A DNA stretch of 5,184 nucleotides from NCBI GenBank assembly GCA_903944755.1, contig CAJATB010000222.1, positions 1 to 5,184 of the forward strand, read 5' to 3'. Position 1 is the first letter of the stretch. The number at the start of each line of letters is the position of its first letter. The translations under genes were made by a program, and so were the position numbers. Below are positions 1-5,184 of the stretch, in pieces. A model generated the notes under the pieces. That model saw only the letters and a program-made list of their open reading frames with translations. It searched no databases and was not told the DNA's origin. Source of the stretch: an uncultured Bacteroidota bacterium (GTDB taxonomy: Bacteria; Bacteroidota; Bacteroidia; Chitinophagales; Chitinophagaceae).

Positions 1-1
1 A

Positions 2-337
2 GGCATGACTTCGGATTTTTTACGTTTAGCAGCAAAAGGAACTATTGTTATATTAATGATGGCTAAGGCATTTTATATTGTTGCTTACTTTATGCACTTA
101 AAGCATGAAGTGAAGAATTTAATTATGACTATTGTTGTGCCGTTGGCTTTGTTTATTTGGTTTATCATTGCTTTTTTAGCCGATGGTAATTCATACAGAA
201 ACTTGCGTAACAAATACGACCGTCATTATCAAGAACAAGCTACTATTAAGGTAGAAAAGAAGGAACACGGTGCAAAGCACGAAGGTACGCACGAGGCGAA
301 GCCTGCTGATGCACAAGAAGCTCCTGCAAGCCACTAA
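2..337 (+). CDS. Cytochrome c oxidase subunit IV family protein (5'-partial)
   Basis: This is a small membrane subunit of a haem-copper terminal oxidase (caa3/aa3 type), which assists the core subunits in the inner membrane. Residues below are numbered from the Met at position 5. A first hydrophobic helix (about 13-30) ends in the motif AKAFYIVAYFMHLKHE (20-35), which is typical of bacterial subunit IV. A second helix follows (about 38-59) and ends in FLADG. The frame is open to the window edge, and family members normally carry another N-terminal helix, so the Met at 5 is probably internal and the true start lies upstream. The C-terminal tail (about 80-110) is charged, rich in Ala, Glu, Lys and His, and probably disordered. 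The gene ends 35 bp before a terminator, so it is probably the last gene of an oxidase operon. The family call is confident; the exact oxidase type is inferred from the SCO and DUF420 neighbours. Confidence 0.85.
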   Translation, partial: GMTSDFLRLAAKGTIVILMMAKAFYIVAYFMHLKHEVKNLIMTIVVPLALFIWFIIAFLADGNSYRNLRNKYDRHYQEQATIKVEKKEHGAKHEGTHEAKPADAQEAPASH

Positions 338-372
338 TTAGCTAGCCTTAAAGGGCATAAACTTATATTATT

Positions 373-400
373 AAACCATCCTCAAAAGGGATGGTTTTTT
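373..400 (+). terminator. Rho-independent terminator after the oxidase subunit IV gene
   Basis: A 9-bp perfect stem (AAACCATCC at 373-381 pairing with GGATGGTTT at 389-397) closes a 7-nt loop. The 3' arm continues into a run of six T (395-400). It lies 35 bp after the subunit IV stop codon and about 10 bp before the predicted promoter of the next gene, so it separates two transcription units. Confidence 0.85.
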
Positions 401-410
401 GTTGCGTTTA

Positions 411-443
411 TTGGGTCAATTTAGGGTTTGGGTTGTAACTTTG
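411..443 (+). promoter_or_regulatory. Predicted Bacteroidota sigma-A promoter for the SCO operon
   Basis: TAACTTTG at 436-443 matches the Bacteroidota -7 consensus TAnnTTTG exactly. A TTG at 411-413 lies 22 bp upstream, within the spacing accepted for the -33 element. Transcription would start near 446-450, leaving a leader of only about 13-17 nt before the ATG at 463. That short leader has no Shine-Dalgarno sequence, which is normal in this phylum. The position just after the terminator supports a real promoter. The call is by pattern only. Confidence 0.6.
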
Positions 444-462
444 CTTGAATTAATTATTTACA

Positions 463-1272
463 ATGTCAAAGAAATCGCTTTATGGTTTGGTAATAGCTTT
501 ACTAATACCAATACTTTGTTACTTATGGCTAAAGCAAGCAAGTGAGACTGCTGTAATTATGCCGCGCCATTATTTAATGGATACTGTACTGGAGTCGGTT
601 GTTGATGGTAAATTAAAATCGGATACTGTTTGGCACACCACTAAGGATATTCGTTTAGTGAATCAAATGGGAGACTCCGTTAATTTGTACGATCAAGCAG
701 GTAAAATTATTATCCTTGATTTTTTCTTTACTAGTTGTGGAAGTATTTGCCCTAAGCTTACAAACAATATGGCGAGAGTGCAGCAGTCGTTTATGCGAGG
801 CGGCAATATTCGTAAAAAAGTAGACACTTCAATTGTGCAGTTCATGTCAATTTCTGTTGACCCTATTCGTGACAGTGTACCTGTGATAAGTGAGTATGCA
901 AATAAAATGGGAGTGCAGTCCGACAATTGGTGGCTGCTTACTGGTAACAGGGATTCAATATATAAATTTGCTTTTGAGGAAATGAAAGTAGATAAATTTA
1001 GTGAAGAACCTGTTAGCCCCGATTTTGTGCATACAAGCCGCTTTGTTTTAATTGATAGAAAAATGCAAGTACGTGGTTATTACAACGGGCTTGATTCTAA
1101 TTCATTAATGAAATTGGCGAAGGATGTTGGATATATTATGTTGGAAAAAGACAAAAAGAAAAAGAACAAAGTATTCCAAGACATTGTTGACCTTAGCTGG
1201 CTTTGGCTAGTTATAATATTTCTTGTAACAGGCTTTGTTTATTATTTTAGTGCTACCAGGCAAAAAAACTAA
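463..1272 (+). CDS. sco: SCO1/SenC family copper chaperone for cytochrome oxidase assembly
   Basis: SCO proteins are thioredoxin-fold, membrane-anchored proteins that bind copper and deliver it to, or reduce the cysteines of, the CuA site of cytochrome oxidase on the outer face of the inner membrane. An N-terminal anchor spans about residues 5-23. The copper-binding CxxxC is C92-G-S-I-C96 within FFFTSCGSICPKL. The third ligand is H190 in DFVHTSRFVLID, and SISVDP (129-134) is another family signature. All three copper ligands are present, so the protein should be functional. At 269 residues it is longer than many SCO proteins. The extra length is a Lys-rich linker (229-236) and a second hydrophobic span (about 246-264), suggesting anchoring at both ends. 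The ATG at 463 follows the predicted promoter, and no earlier in-frame start is needed. DUF420 begins 19 bp downstream, in the same operon. Confidence 0.93.
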   Translation: MSKKSLYGLVIALLIPILCYLWLKQASETAVIMPRHYLMDTVLESVVDGKLKSDTVWHTTKDIRLVNQMGDSVNLYDQAGKIIILDFFFTSCGSICPKLTNNMARVQQSFMRGGNIRKKVDTSIVQFMSISVDPIRDSVPVISEYANKMGVQSDNWWLLTGNRDSIYKFAFEEMKVDKFSEEPVSPDFVHTSRFVLIDRKMQVRGYYNGLDSNSLMKLAKDVGYIMLEKDKKKKNKVFQDIVDLSWLWLVIIFLVTGFVYYFSATRQKN

Positions 1273-1291
1273 TAAAATAAATTATAAAAAT

Positions 1292-1876
1292 ATGTTAGCA
1301 CCAGTAATTAAAAAGAATGATAAACTAGCAAATACGGTTATCATTGTGTTGTCCCTAGTGGTTTTTGTTGCAGTTACTTTTTTAAGCAAGTTTAGCTTAC
1401 AAGTTGAATTACCATTCGACAAACATATATTCGCTACCATGAACGCGGTTATTAATAGTTTAGTAGCTGTTGTGCTTGTATATGCGCTAGTTGCAGTTAA
1501 ACAAAAGAAGTACCAACTACACAAAAACTTAATGCTTACAGCGCTAGTGCTTTCTGCTTTATTTTTGGTTACCTATATTGCACACCATTTATTAGCAGGT
1601 GAAGCTAAGTTTGGTGATGCGAACCTGGATGGTATTGTTTCTGATGCTGAAAAAGCGATAGTGGGCAATGTGCGTCCTTTTTATTTAATACTGCTTACTA
1701 CACATATTATTTTAGCTGCTGTTATACTTCCTTTTATTTTATTTACTAGCTACCGTGCATTGACAGGGGAGTTTGAAGCACATAAAAAAATGGCTAAACG
1801 TACATGGCCATTATGGTTTTATGTTGCGGTAACAGGGCCAATAGTTTATTTAATGATTAAGACTTACTACAACTAG
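1292..1876 (+). CDS. DUF420 (CtaM/YozB-like) oxidase assembly membrane protein
   Basis: This is a 194-residue integral membrane protein of the DUF420 family. Family members in Firmicutes (YozB/CtaM) are required for an active aa3-type oxidase, so a role in maturing the haem a3-CuB centre is likely here, supported by the neighbouring SCO and subunit IV genes. About five helices are visible (14-32, 48-69, 82-101, 127-153, 172-190). Histidines sit at or near their ends (H77, H98, H99, H138, H164) and are candidate metal or haem ligands. The loop between helices 3 and 4 contains D109-A-N-L-D113-G-I-V-S-D-A-E120, which fits the EF-hand calcium-loop pattern. I chose the ATG at 1292: an upstream in-frame start at 1235 would overlap the SCO gene by 38 bp and add a poor N-terminus (MFIILVLPGKKTNK). 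The stop TAG directly abuts the next gene. Direct CtaM equivalence is an inference. Confidence 0.85.
   Translation: MLAPVIKKNDKLANTVIIVLSLVVFVAVTFLSKFSLQVELPFDKHIFATMNAVINSLVAVVLVYALVAVKQKKYQLHKNLMLTALVLSALFLVTYIAHHLLAGEAKFGDANLDGIVSDAEKAIVGNVRPFYLILLTTHIILAAVILPFILFTSYRALTGEFEAHKKMAKRTWPLWFYVAVTGPIVYLMIKTYYN
1616..1651 (+). other. EF-hand-like calcium-binding loop within DUF420
   Basis: The twelve residues D109 to E120 of the DUF420 protein match the canonical EF-hand loop: D at 1, N at 3, D at 5, G at 6, a hydrophobic V at 8, S at 9 and E at 12. It lies in the longest loop between membrane helices, which by the predicted topology may face the periplasm. Calcium binding is inferred from the pattern only, and no flanking EF-hand helices are obvious. 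Confidence 0.5.
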
Positions 1877-3037
1877 GTGGGAGATCTTATCTTTATAGGA
1901 AGTTTATTTTGCGCATTAATAAGTGCATACCTGCTATTATTAAAAAGAAACGCTGTTCATTTATTTACTAATAATATATTAGCAATTATTTTTTTGGCAT
2001 ATAGCTATTGTACAATTGGGTACTTGCTTATATCTTCTGGGTGGCTTATTTATTTCCCTAACTTTTATCGTACACCGGCACCTGTTAATTTCTTAATCCC
2101 ACCACTTGCATATTTATATGTTAAATCGGTATTAAGCAACAAGGATAAGTGGACTTGGAAAGACAATCTGCATTTCTTACCTTTTATTTTCTTTGTCATT
2201 AATTATATTCCATTATATACAATGAGCTATGAAAAGAAAATGGAAATTGTAAAACTTGTGATTAATAATTATCAATTTAATTATAGTGGTAATGACGGAT
2301 TTTTTTCGGAAAACATACAACTACTCAGACCTGTACAAAGTGTTGTCTATATTATACTTCAATGGCGTTTGCTTTTAAAGTTTAAAAAAGACAACAAAGA
2401 GGATGCATTTAAAGAATACACCCAAGCTACAATAACTTGGCTTAAAAATTTTACTGTCGCTGTGTCTTTTACAATTTTAACTTTTTTGATTTTTGTTATA
2501 GGTGTCATTTATAGTTTATATACCAAAAGAAATATTAACGACATTGTTTTTTATGCATCCATACCAGTTGCCATTAGTTTCTTTTACTTAAGTAGCTACT
2601 TAATTATTAATCCTAATGTATTACTAGGACTTCCTTATGTAGAAATATCCAAAACTAATAAAGCGTCGATAGTGATGGATACGCAAAAGTTCAATGAAGA
2701 AGTTGGTATTATAGAACGTTACTTGATACAGGAAGCGCCCTATTTTAAGCAAAATTATACCATTAGCGAACTTTCTCTTGAATTAAGTATACCCCTTAAA
2801 TCACTCTCGTTTATTTTAAATAATCATTTTAAAAAGAATTTTAATGATTTTATTAATTATTATAGGGTTGCTTATATAGTAGACAGAATCAAAGCGGGGG
2901 ATTTGAAAAATTATACCTTATATGCATTAGCCTCAAAAGCTGGATTCTCAAATAAAACTAGTTTTGTAAATGCCTTCAAAAAGGTACATAACTGTACACC
3001 TTCTCAATATTTAGTCGAAAACGAGGCAATTAATTAG
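1877..3037 (+). CDS. Membrane-anchored AraC-family transcriptional regulator
   Basis: This 386-residue protein combines an N-terminal multi-span membrane domain with a C-terminal AraC DNA-binding domain, an architecture common in Bacteroidota. Hydrophobic segments lie at about 3-22, 34-54, 71-86, 97-113, 150-167, 192-214 and 222-245, so roughly seven helices that could sense a membrane or envelope signal. The AraC domain covers about 285-382. Its first helix-turn-helix is around YTISELSLELSIPLKSLS (294-311), with the family signature FINYYRVAYIVDRI (325-338). Its second is around YALASKAGFSNKTSFVNAFK (349-368), followed by CTPSQYL. The likely start is GTG at 1877, immediately after the DUF420 stop and in the same frame. 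No ATG occurs until about residue 116, inside the membrane domain, so the start must be GTG or another non-ATG codon. The gene is probably translationally coupled to DUF420. Its target genes are unknown. Confidence 0.85.
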   Translation: MGDLIFIGSLFCALISAYLLLLKRNAVHLFTNNILAIIFLAYSYCTIGYLLISSGWLIYFPNFYRTPAPVNFLIPPLAYLYVKSVLSNKDKWTWKDNLHFLPFIFFVINYIPLYTMSYEKKMEIVKLVINNYQFNYSGNDGFFSENIQLLRPVQSVVYIILQWRLLLKFKKDNKEDAFKEYTQATITWLKNFTVAVSFTILTFLIFVIGVIYSLYTKRNINDIVFYASIPVAISFFYLSSYLIINPNVLLGLPYVEISKTNKASIVMDTQKFNEEVGIIERYLIQEAPYFKQNYTISELSLELSIPLKSLSFILNNHFKKNFNDFINYYRVAYIVDRIKAGDLKNYTLYALASKAGFSNKTSFVNAFKKVHNCTPSQYLVENEAIN

Positions 3038-3063
3038 GGAATAACCCTTTCATTTTTATCAAT

Positions 3064-3092
3064 AAGGGCAACTTTTCCGAAAAGTTGCCCTT
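3064..3092 (+). terminator. Strong hairpin terminator after the AraC regulator gene
   Basis: A perfect 13-bp inverted repeat, AAGGGCAACTTTT (3064-3076) with AAAAGTTGCCCTT (3080-3092), encloses a 3-nt loop CCG. The T-tract afterwards is broken (TTGTTTAGTT), so the tail is weaker than usual, but the stem is very stable for this AT-rich DNA. It lies 26 bp after the AraC stop codon and ends the SCO-DUF420-AraC unit. Confidence 0.75.
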
Positions 3093-3109
3093 GTTTAGTT
3101 AATAAACAA
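3091..3109. repeat. Short inverted repeat upstream of the surface-protein operon
   Basis: TTGTTTA (3091-3097) and TAAACAA (3103-3109) form 7-bp arms around a 5-bp spacer, overlapping the last two bases of the terminator stem. It lies about 40 bp before the next start codon. It could be an operator-like palindrome or simply an AT-rich coincidence. No convincing TAnnTTTG promoter was found between it and the ATG at 3149. Confidence 0.3.
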
Positions 3110-3148
3110 TCTATAAGAAGGCTGTTTAATAGATTTTTGTCTTTACTA

Positions 3149-3664
3149 ATGCGCATTTTACTTTTACATCTATTTTCTATCCTACCTTTTTTAGGTAGCA
3201 CTCAAATCGTAAAGCCCGCGGTTTTTAACACAGGCGGTGGCGCTAGTGCGGGGTTGCCTGTAAATGCGGAATGGAGTATTGGGGAGACGGCTGCGATTGG
3301 CAGTTTTTTAAATGGCAATTTTCAATTAAATATTGGTGTATTACAGCCAAAGACGGATTTGGTAACTTCTGTGACCGAGCTTGGAATAGTAGCTTTTGGC
3401 AACCAAATTCTAATAACTCCCAATCCGAGTTACGATAATGTAAAGATTGTGTTTAGGATGCAAAAGCCTGGCAAGGCAATACTTTCTGTTTTTAATAGTG
3501 CTTCTCAATTATACAAAAGGGTTGAATTGGATGAAATTGGTTTACAACAAACTAAAACCGTTGTCCTTGATGACCTTCCAGTGGGGTTATACTTATTTGA
3601 CATTGTATATCAACCTACAATAGGTTTAGTCCAACATGGTATTTATAAAATTATAAGATTATAA
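3149..3664 (+). CDS. Small exported protein with T9SS type A C-terminal sorting domain
   Basis: A 171-residue exported protein. Residues 1-18 form a signal peptide (MRILLLHLFSILPFLGS) for Sec export to the periplasm. A short N-terminal beta region follows with VFNTGGGASAGLPVNAEWSIGE (25-46) and a closing GVLQP (63-67). I recognise this glycine-rich segment, followed by WSIGE and a final QP, as recurring in Bacteroidota proteins ahead of sorting domains. The C-terminal part (about 85-171) looks like a type IX secretion sorting domain: ITPNPSYDNVKI (89-100), LPVGLYLFDI (143-152) and the terminal GIYKIIRL. Such domains direct outer-membrane passage and then surface attachment or release. Almost no room is left for a catalytic domain, so the role is probably structural or adhesive. 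The ATG at 3149 is preferred over a TTG at 3137, which would add four residues. The fibre gene starts 2 bp after the stop, which indicates an operon. Function is not known. Confidence 0.8.
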   Translation: MRILLLHLFSILPFLGSTQIVKPAVFNTGGGASAGLPVNAEWSIGETAAIGSFLNGNFQLNIGVLQPKTDLVTSVTELGIVAFGNQILITPNPSYDNVKIVFRMQKPGKAILSVFNSASQLYKRVELDEIGLQQTKTVVLDDLPVGLYLFDIVYQPTIGLVQHGIYKIIRL

Positions 3665-3666
3665 CT

Positions 3667-5184
3667 ATGATAAAAGGTTTTTCTAAATTACTATTCATAT
3701 TCGCTTTTGTATTATTTTATTCAATTTCCACTCTAGCACAAAGTGGGATGAATTTTCAAGGTGTCGCAAGAAATAGTAATAACGTAATCCTTGCTTCACA
3801 GCCTATATCACTTAGGTTAAGTGTATTGAAAGGTACAACTACCGGTAATATAGAATATCAGGAAACTAAAACAATCAACACCAACGCACAAGGCCTTTTT
3901 AATTTAGTTATTGGTGACGGTACTGCAATTTCAAGCATGGGGACATATAGTAATATTAATTGGCAGGAATCCCCAAAATTTATCAAAATTGAAATGGATG
4001 CCAATGCTGGTAATAACTTTATTACTTTAGGCACAACACAATTACAATATGTTGCCTATGCCTATTTTGCTAATGGAGTAGCTGCTGAAAATATTGTAGG
4101 CCTTGTGCCAGTAGCTCGGGGGGGCACTGGTTCAAGCACCCTGCTTGACTTGAAAAATAATTTGCAACTTGATAAGGTAAATAATACTGCAGATTCGTTA
4201 AAGCCATTAAGTAAAGCAGTTGCATTGGCAATGCTTGCTAAATTAAACAATAACGATACAGTGAATTTGTCTAATCGCATTAATAATAAACTGAATTATG
4301 CTGATACGGTAAGTTTATCTAACAGAATAGATTTAAAAATAAATCTAACAGACGGCTTAAATGCATTAGCTTTAAAAGCTGATGCGACTGAACTAAATAC
4401 AGGATTGTCGAGTAAAGTAGACAAAGTAACGGGCAAGGGATTATCTACCAACGATTATACTACTGTTGAGAAAACAAAGCTTGCAGCTATTACCGGAACA
4501 AACACTGGTGATCAGGATTTAAGTAGTTATGCAACTAATACAGCACTAGCTTTAAAAGCAAACTCGGCCGATGTCAATACAGGTTTGGGACTTAAAGCTA
4601 ACGCGTCAGAGATAAATACAGCTTTATTATTAAAAGCAAATGCTTCGGATGTAACAACTAGCTTAGCGCTAAAGGAAGATGCCTCTAATAAATCAAGCGC
4701 ATCTGATTTAGGTGGCGTATCCCCGAGTGACCTATTATACCCAACACAAAAGGCGGTGAAAGATTACGTTACTGCTAATGCTGCTTCAAGTGGTGTTGCT
4801 GATGGTGGAATAACTACAATAAAGTTAGCTGAACTTGTAGTAACTGATGCTAAGCTAGCATCAGGAATTAACAAATCAAAAGTTGGACTTAGCAATGTAG
4901 AAAATACTGCATTAAGTACATGGGCTGGAAGTAATAATTTAACAACAGTAGGAACAATAACAAGTGGCACTTGGAGTGGCACTGCTATATCTTTAAATAA
5001 TGGAGGAACAGGTGCAACAAATGCTGCAGCAGCAAGAGCTAATTTGGGATTAGTTATTGGTACAAATGTACAAGCCCCTTTAGTGGCAGGTACAGATTAT
5101 CAAATACCTTTAACTGCCGGCACAAGTTATATAGTACCAAATAGTTCCATTACCGCAAAAACAAAAATAAAAATCACTTATGAT
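3667..5184 (+). CDS. Exported fibre-like repeat protein with phage tail-fibre-type modules (3'-partial)
   Basis: The frame is open from the ATG at 3667 to the window end (506 codons, no stop), so the C-terminus is missing. Residues 1-24 are a clear signal peptide, with likely cleavage at STLA-QSG. Residues 27-135 form a beta domain recurring in Bacteroidota surface proteins: MNFQGVAR, NTNAQGLFNLVIGDG, FIKIEMD and LGTTQLQYVAYAYFA. From there on the sequence resembles phage tail fibres. It has GGTG motifs (152-155 and 446-449, the latter followed by AARANLGL), LDKVNNTADSLKPLSKA (168-184), VDKVTGKGLSTNDYTTVEK (251-269), ITGTNTGDQDLSSYA (275-289), YPTQKAVKDYV (358-368) and VGLSNVENTALSTW (406-419). 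Two internal repeat arrays lie at 197-228 and 296-338. The low-complexity, Asn/Thr/Ala/Leu-rich composition suggests an elongated, probably trimeric fibre acting as an adhesin or appendage. Homologues often end in an S74-type chaperone domain, which would lie beyond this window; that is an inference. No phage genes are nearby. Confidence 0.82.
   Translation, partial: MIKGFSKLLFIFAFVLFYSISTLAQSGMNFQGVARNSNNVILASQPISLRLSVLKGTTTGNIEYQETKTINTNAQGLFNLVIGDGTAISSMGTYSNINWQESPKFIKIEMDANAGNNFITLGTTQLQYVAYAYFANGVAAENIVGLVPVARGGTGSSTLLDLKNNLQLDKVNNTADSLKPLSKAVALAMLAKLNNNDTVNLSNRINNKLNYADTVSLSNRIDLKINLTDGLNALALKADATELNTGLSSKVDKVTGKGLSTNDYTTVEKTKLAAITGTNTGDQDLSSYATNTALALKANSADVNTGLGLKANASEINTALLLKANASDVTTSLALKEDASNKSSASDLGGVSPSDLLYPTQKAVKDYVTANAASSGVADGGITTIKLAELVVTDAKLASGINKSKVGLSNVENTALSTWAGSNNLTTVGTITSGTWSGTAISLNNGGTGATNAAAARANLGLVIGTNVQAPLVAGTDYQIPLTAGTSYIVPNSSITAKTKIKITYD
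4255..4350 (+). repeat. Two tandem 16-residue repeats in the fibre protein
   Basis: Two consecutive 48-bp coding units (4255-4302 and 4303-4350) encode DTVNLSNRINNKLNYA and DTVSLSNRIDLKINLT. They share the DTV-x-LSNRI core and a later K-[LI]-N. The DNA copies have diverged at synonymous sites, so the similarity is kept at protein level. They probably form part of a coiled or beta-helical shaft. Confidence 0.65.
4552..4680 (+). repeat. Tandem 13-residue (39-bp) repeats in the fibre shaft
   Basis: Three full 13-residue units and a partial fourth start at L296, L309, L322 and L335. The consensus is LKA-N-[AS]-[AS]-[DE]-[VI]-[NT]-T-[GAS]-L-x. A diverged extra copy (LKADATELNTGLS) occurs earlier, at residues 236-248 (4372-4410). 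The units stay in frame and vary at the DNA level, so they are protein structural repeats, not DNA-level tandem duplications of recent origin. Confidence 0.75.

Noticed and set aside
693..926. Open frame on the minus strand inside the SCO gene
   Set aside because: It lies antisense to the conserved CxxxC region of SCO, has no recognisable domain and is explained by the codon use of the real gene.
1282..1524. Open frame on the minus strand opposite DUF420
   Set aside because: It is a mirror of the DUF420 coding frame, with Thr/Ala/Leu-rich composition and no family features.
3110..3148. Promoter for the T9SS-protein operon (GATTTTTG at 3132-3139)
   Set aside because: It does not match TAnnTTTG at the first two bases, has no TTG at proper spacing, and would put the transcription start almost on the ATG.
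4062..4280. Open frame on the minus strand within the fibre gene
   Set aside because: The + strand frame is continuous through it and carries the recognisable GGTG and repeat modules; the antisense product has no features of its own.
4552..4680. Regular 39-bp repeats considered as a CRISPR array
   Set aside because: The units are in frame, diverged at synonymous positions, have no unique spacers and encode a protein repeat.
4764..4982. Second open frame on the minus strand within the fibre gene
   Set aside because: It is antisense to the NVENTALSTW module region, and its Val/Leu/Pro/Ala-rich product is a by-product of Asn/Thr/Gly/Ala-rich codons.
3667..5184. Prophage structural gene
   Set aside because: The product has a Sec signal peptide and a Bacteroidota surface domain, its partner has a T9SS sorting domain, and no capsid, tail, integrase or lysis gene is present in the window.

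Overview
This AT-rich window comes from a member of the Bacteroidota, most likely a gliding or environmental lineage such as the Chitinophagia, Sphingobacteriia or Flavobacteriia. Four things point there. One protein ends in a type IX secretion (T9SS) sorting domain. There is a TAnnTTTG-type promoter element. The gene starts lack Shine-Dalgarno sequences and have A/T-rich leaders. The respiratory cluster has the order cytochrome oxidase subunit IV, SCO, DUF420. All genes I can support are on the + strand, and no RNA gene, IS element or CRISPR array is visible.

Left part (1-3092), respiratory assembly. The window opens inside a cytochrome c oxidase subunit IV gene, whose 5' end is missing, and that gene ends at a hairpin terminator. 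A fresh Bacteroidota-type promoter then appears to drive three genes: a SCO copper chaperone, a DUF420/CtaM-like membrane protein, and a membrane-anchored AraC-family regulator. The first two are expected to help metallate and assemble the haem-copper oxidase encoded just upstream. The regulator's GTG start follows the DUF420 stop with no gap and in the same frame. A perfect 13-bp hairpin closes the unit.

Right part (3149-5184), cell-surface or secreted proteins. A small exported protein with a C-terminal T9SS sorting domain lies 2 bp upstream of a large exported fibre-like protein that runs off the window with at least 506 codons. The fibre has a signal peptide, a Bacteroidota-type N-terminal beta domain, and then a long array of phage-tail-fibre-like modules: GGTG motifs, a VDKVTGKGLS module, and 13- and 16-residue repeats. 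The two genes look like one operon encoding a surface appendage or adhesin. This pair is the least ordinary part of the window.

The main oddities are the zero-gap, same-frame DUF420/AraC junction, a canonical EF-hand-like loop in the DUF420 protein, a second membrane span at the C-terminus of SCO, a G7 homopolymer in the fibre gene, and the mosaic repeats of the fibre. Nothing here proves a new system. The small T9SS protein plus fibre operon is the best candidate for follow-up.
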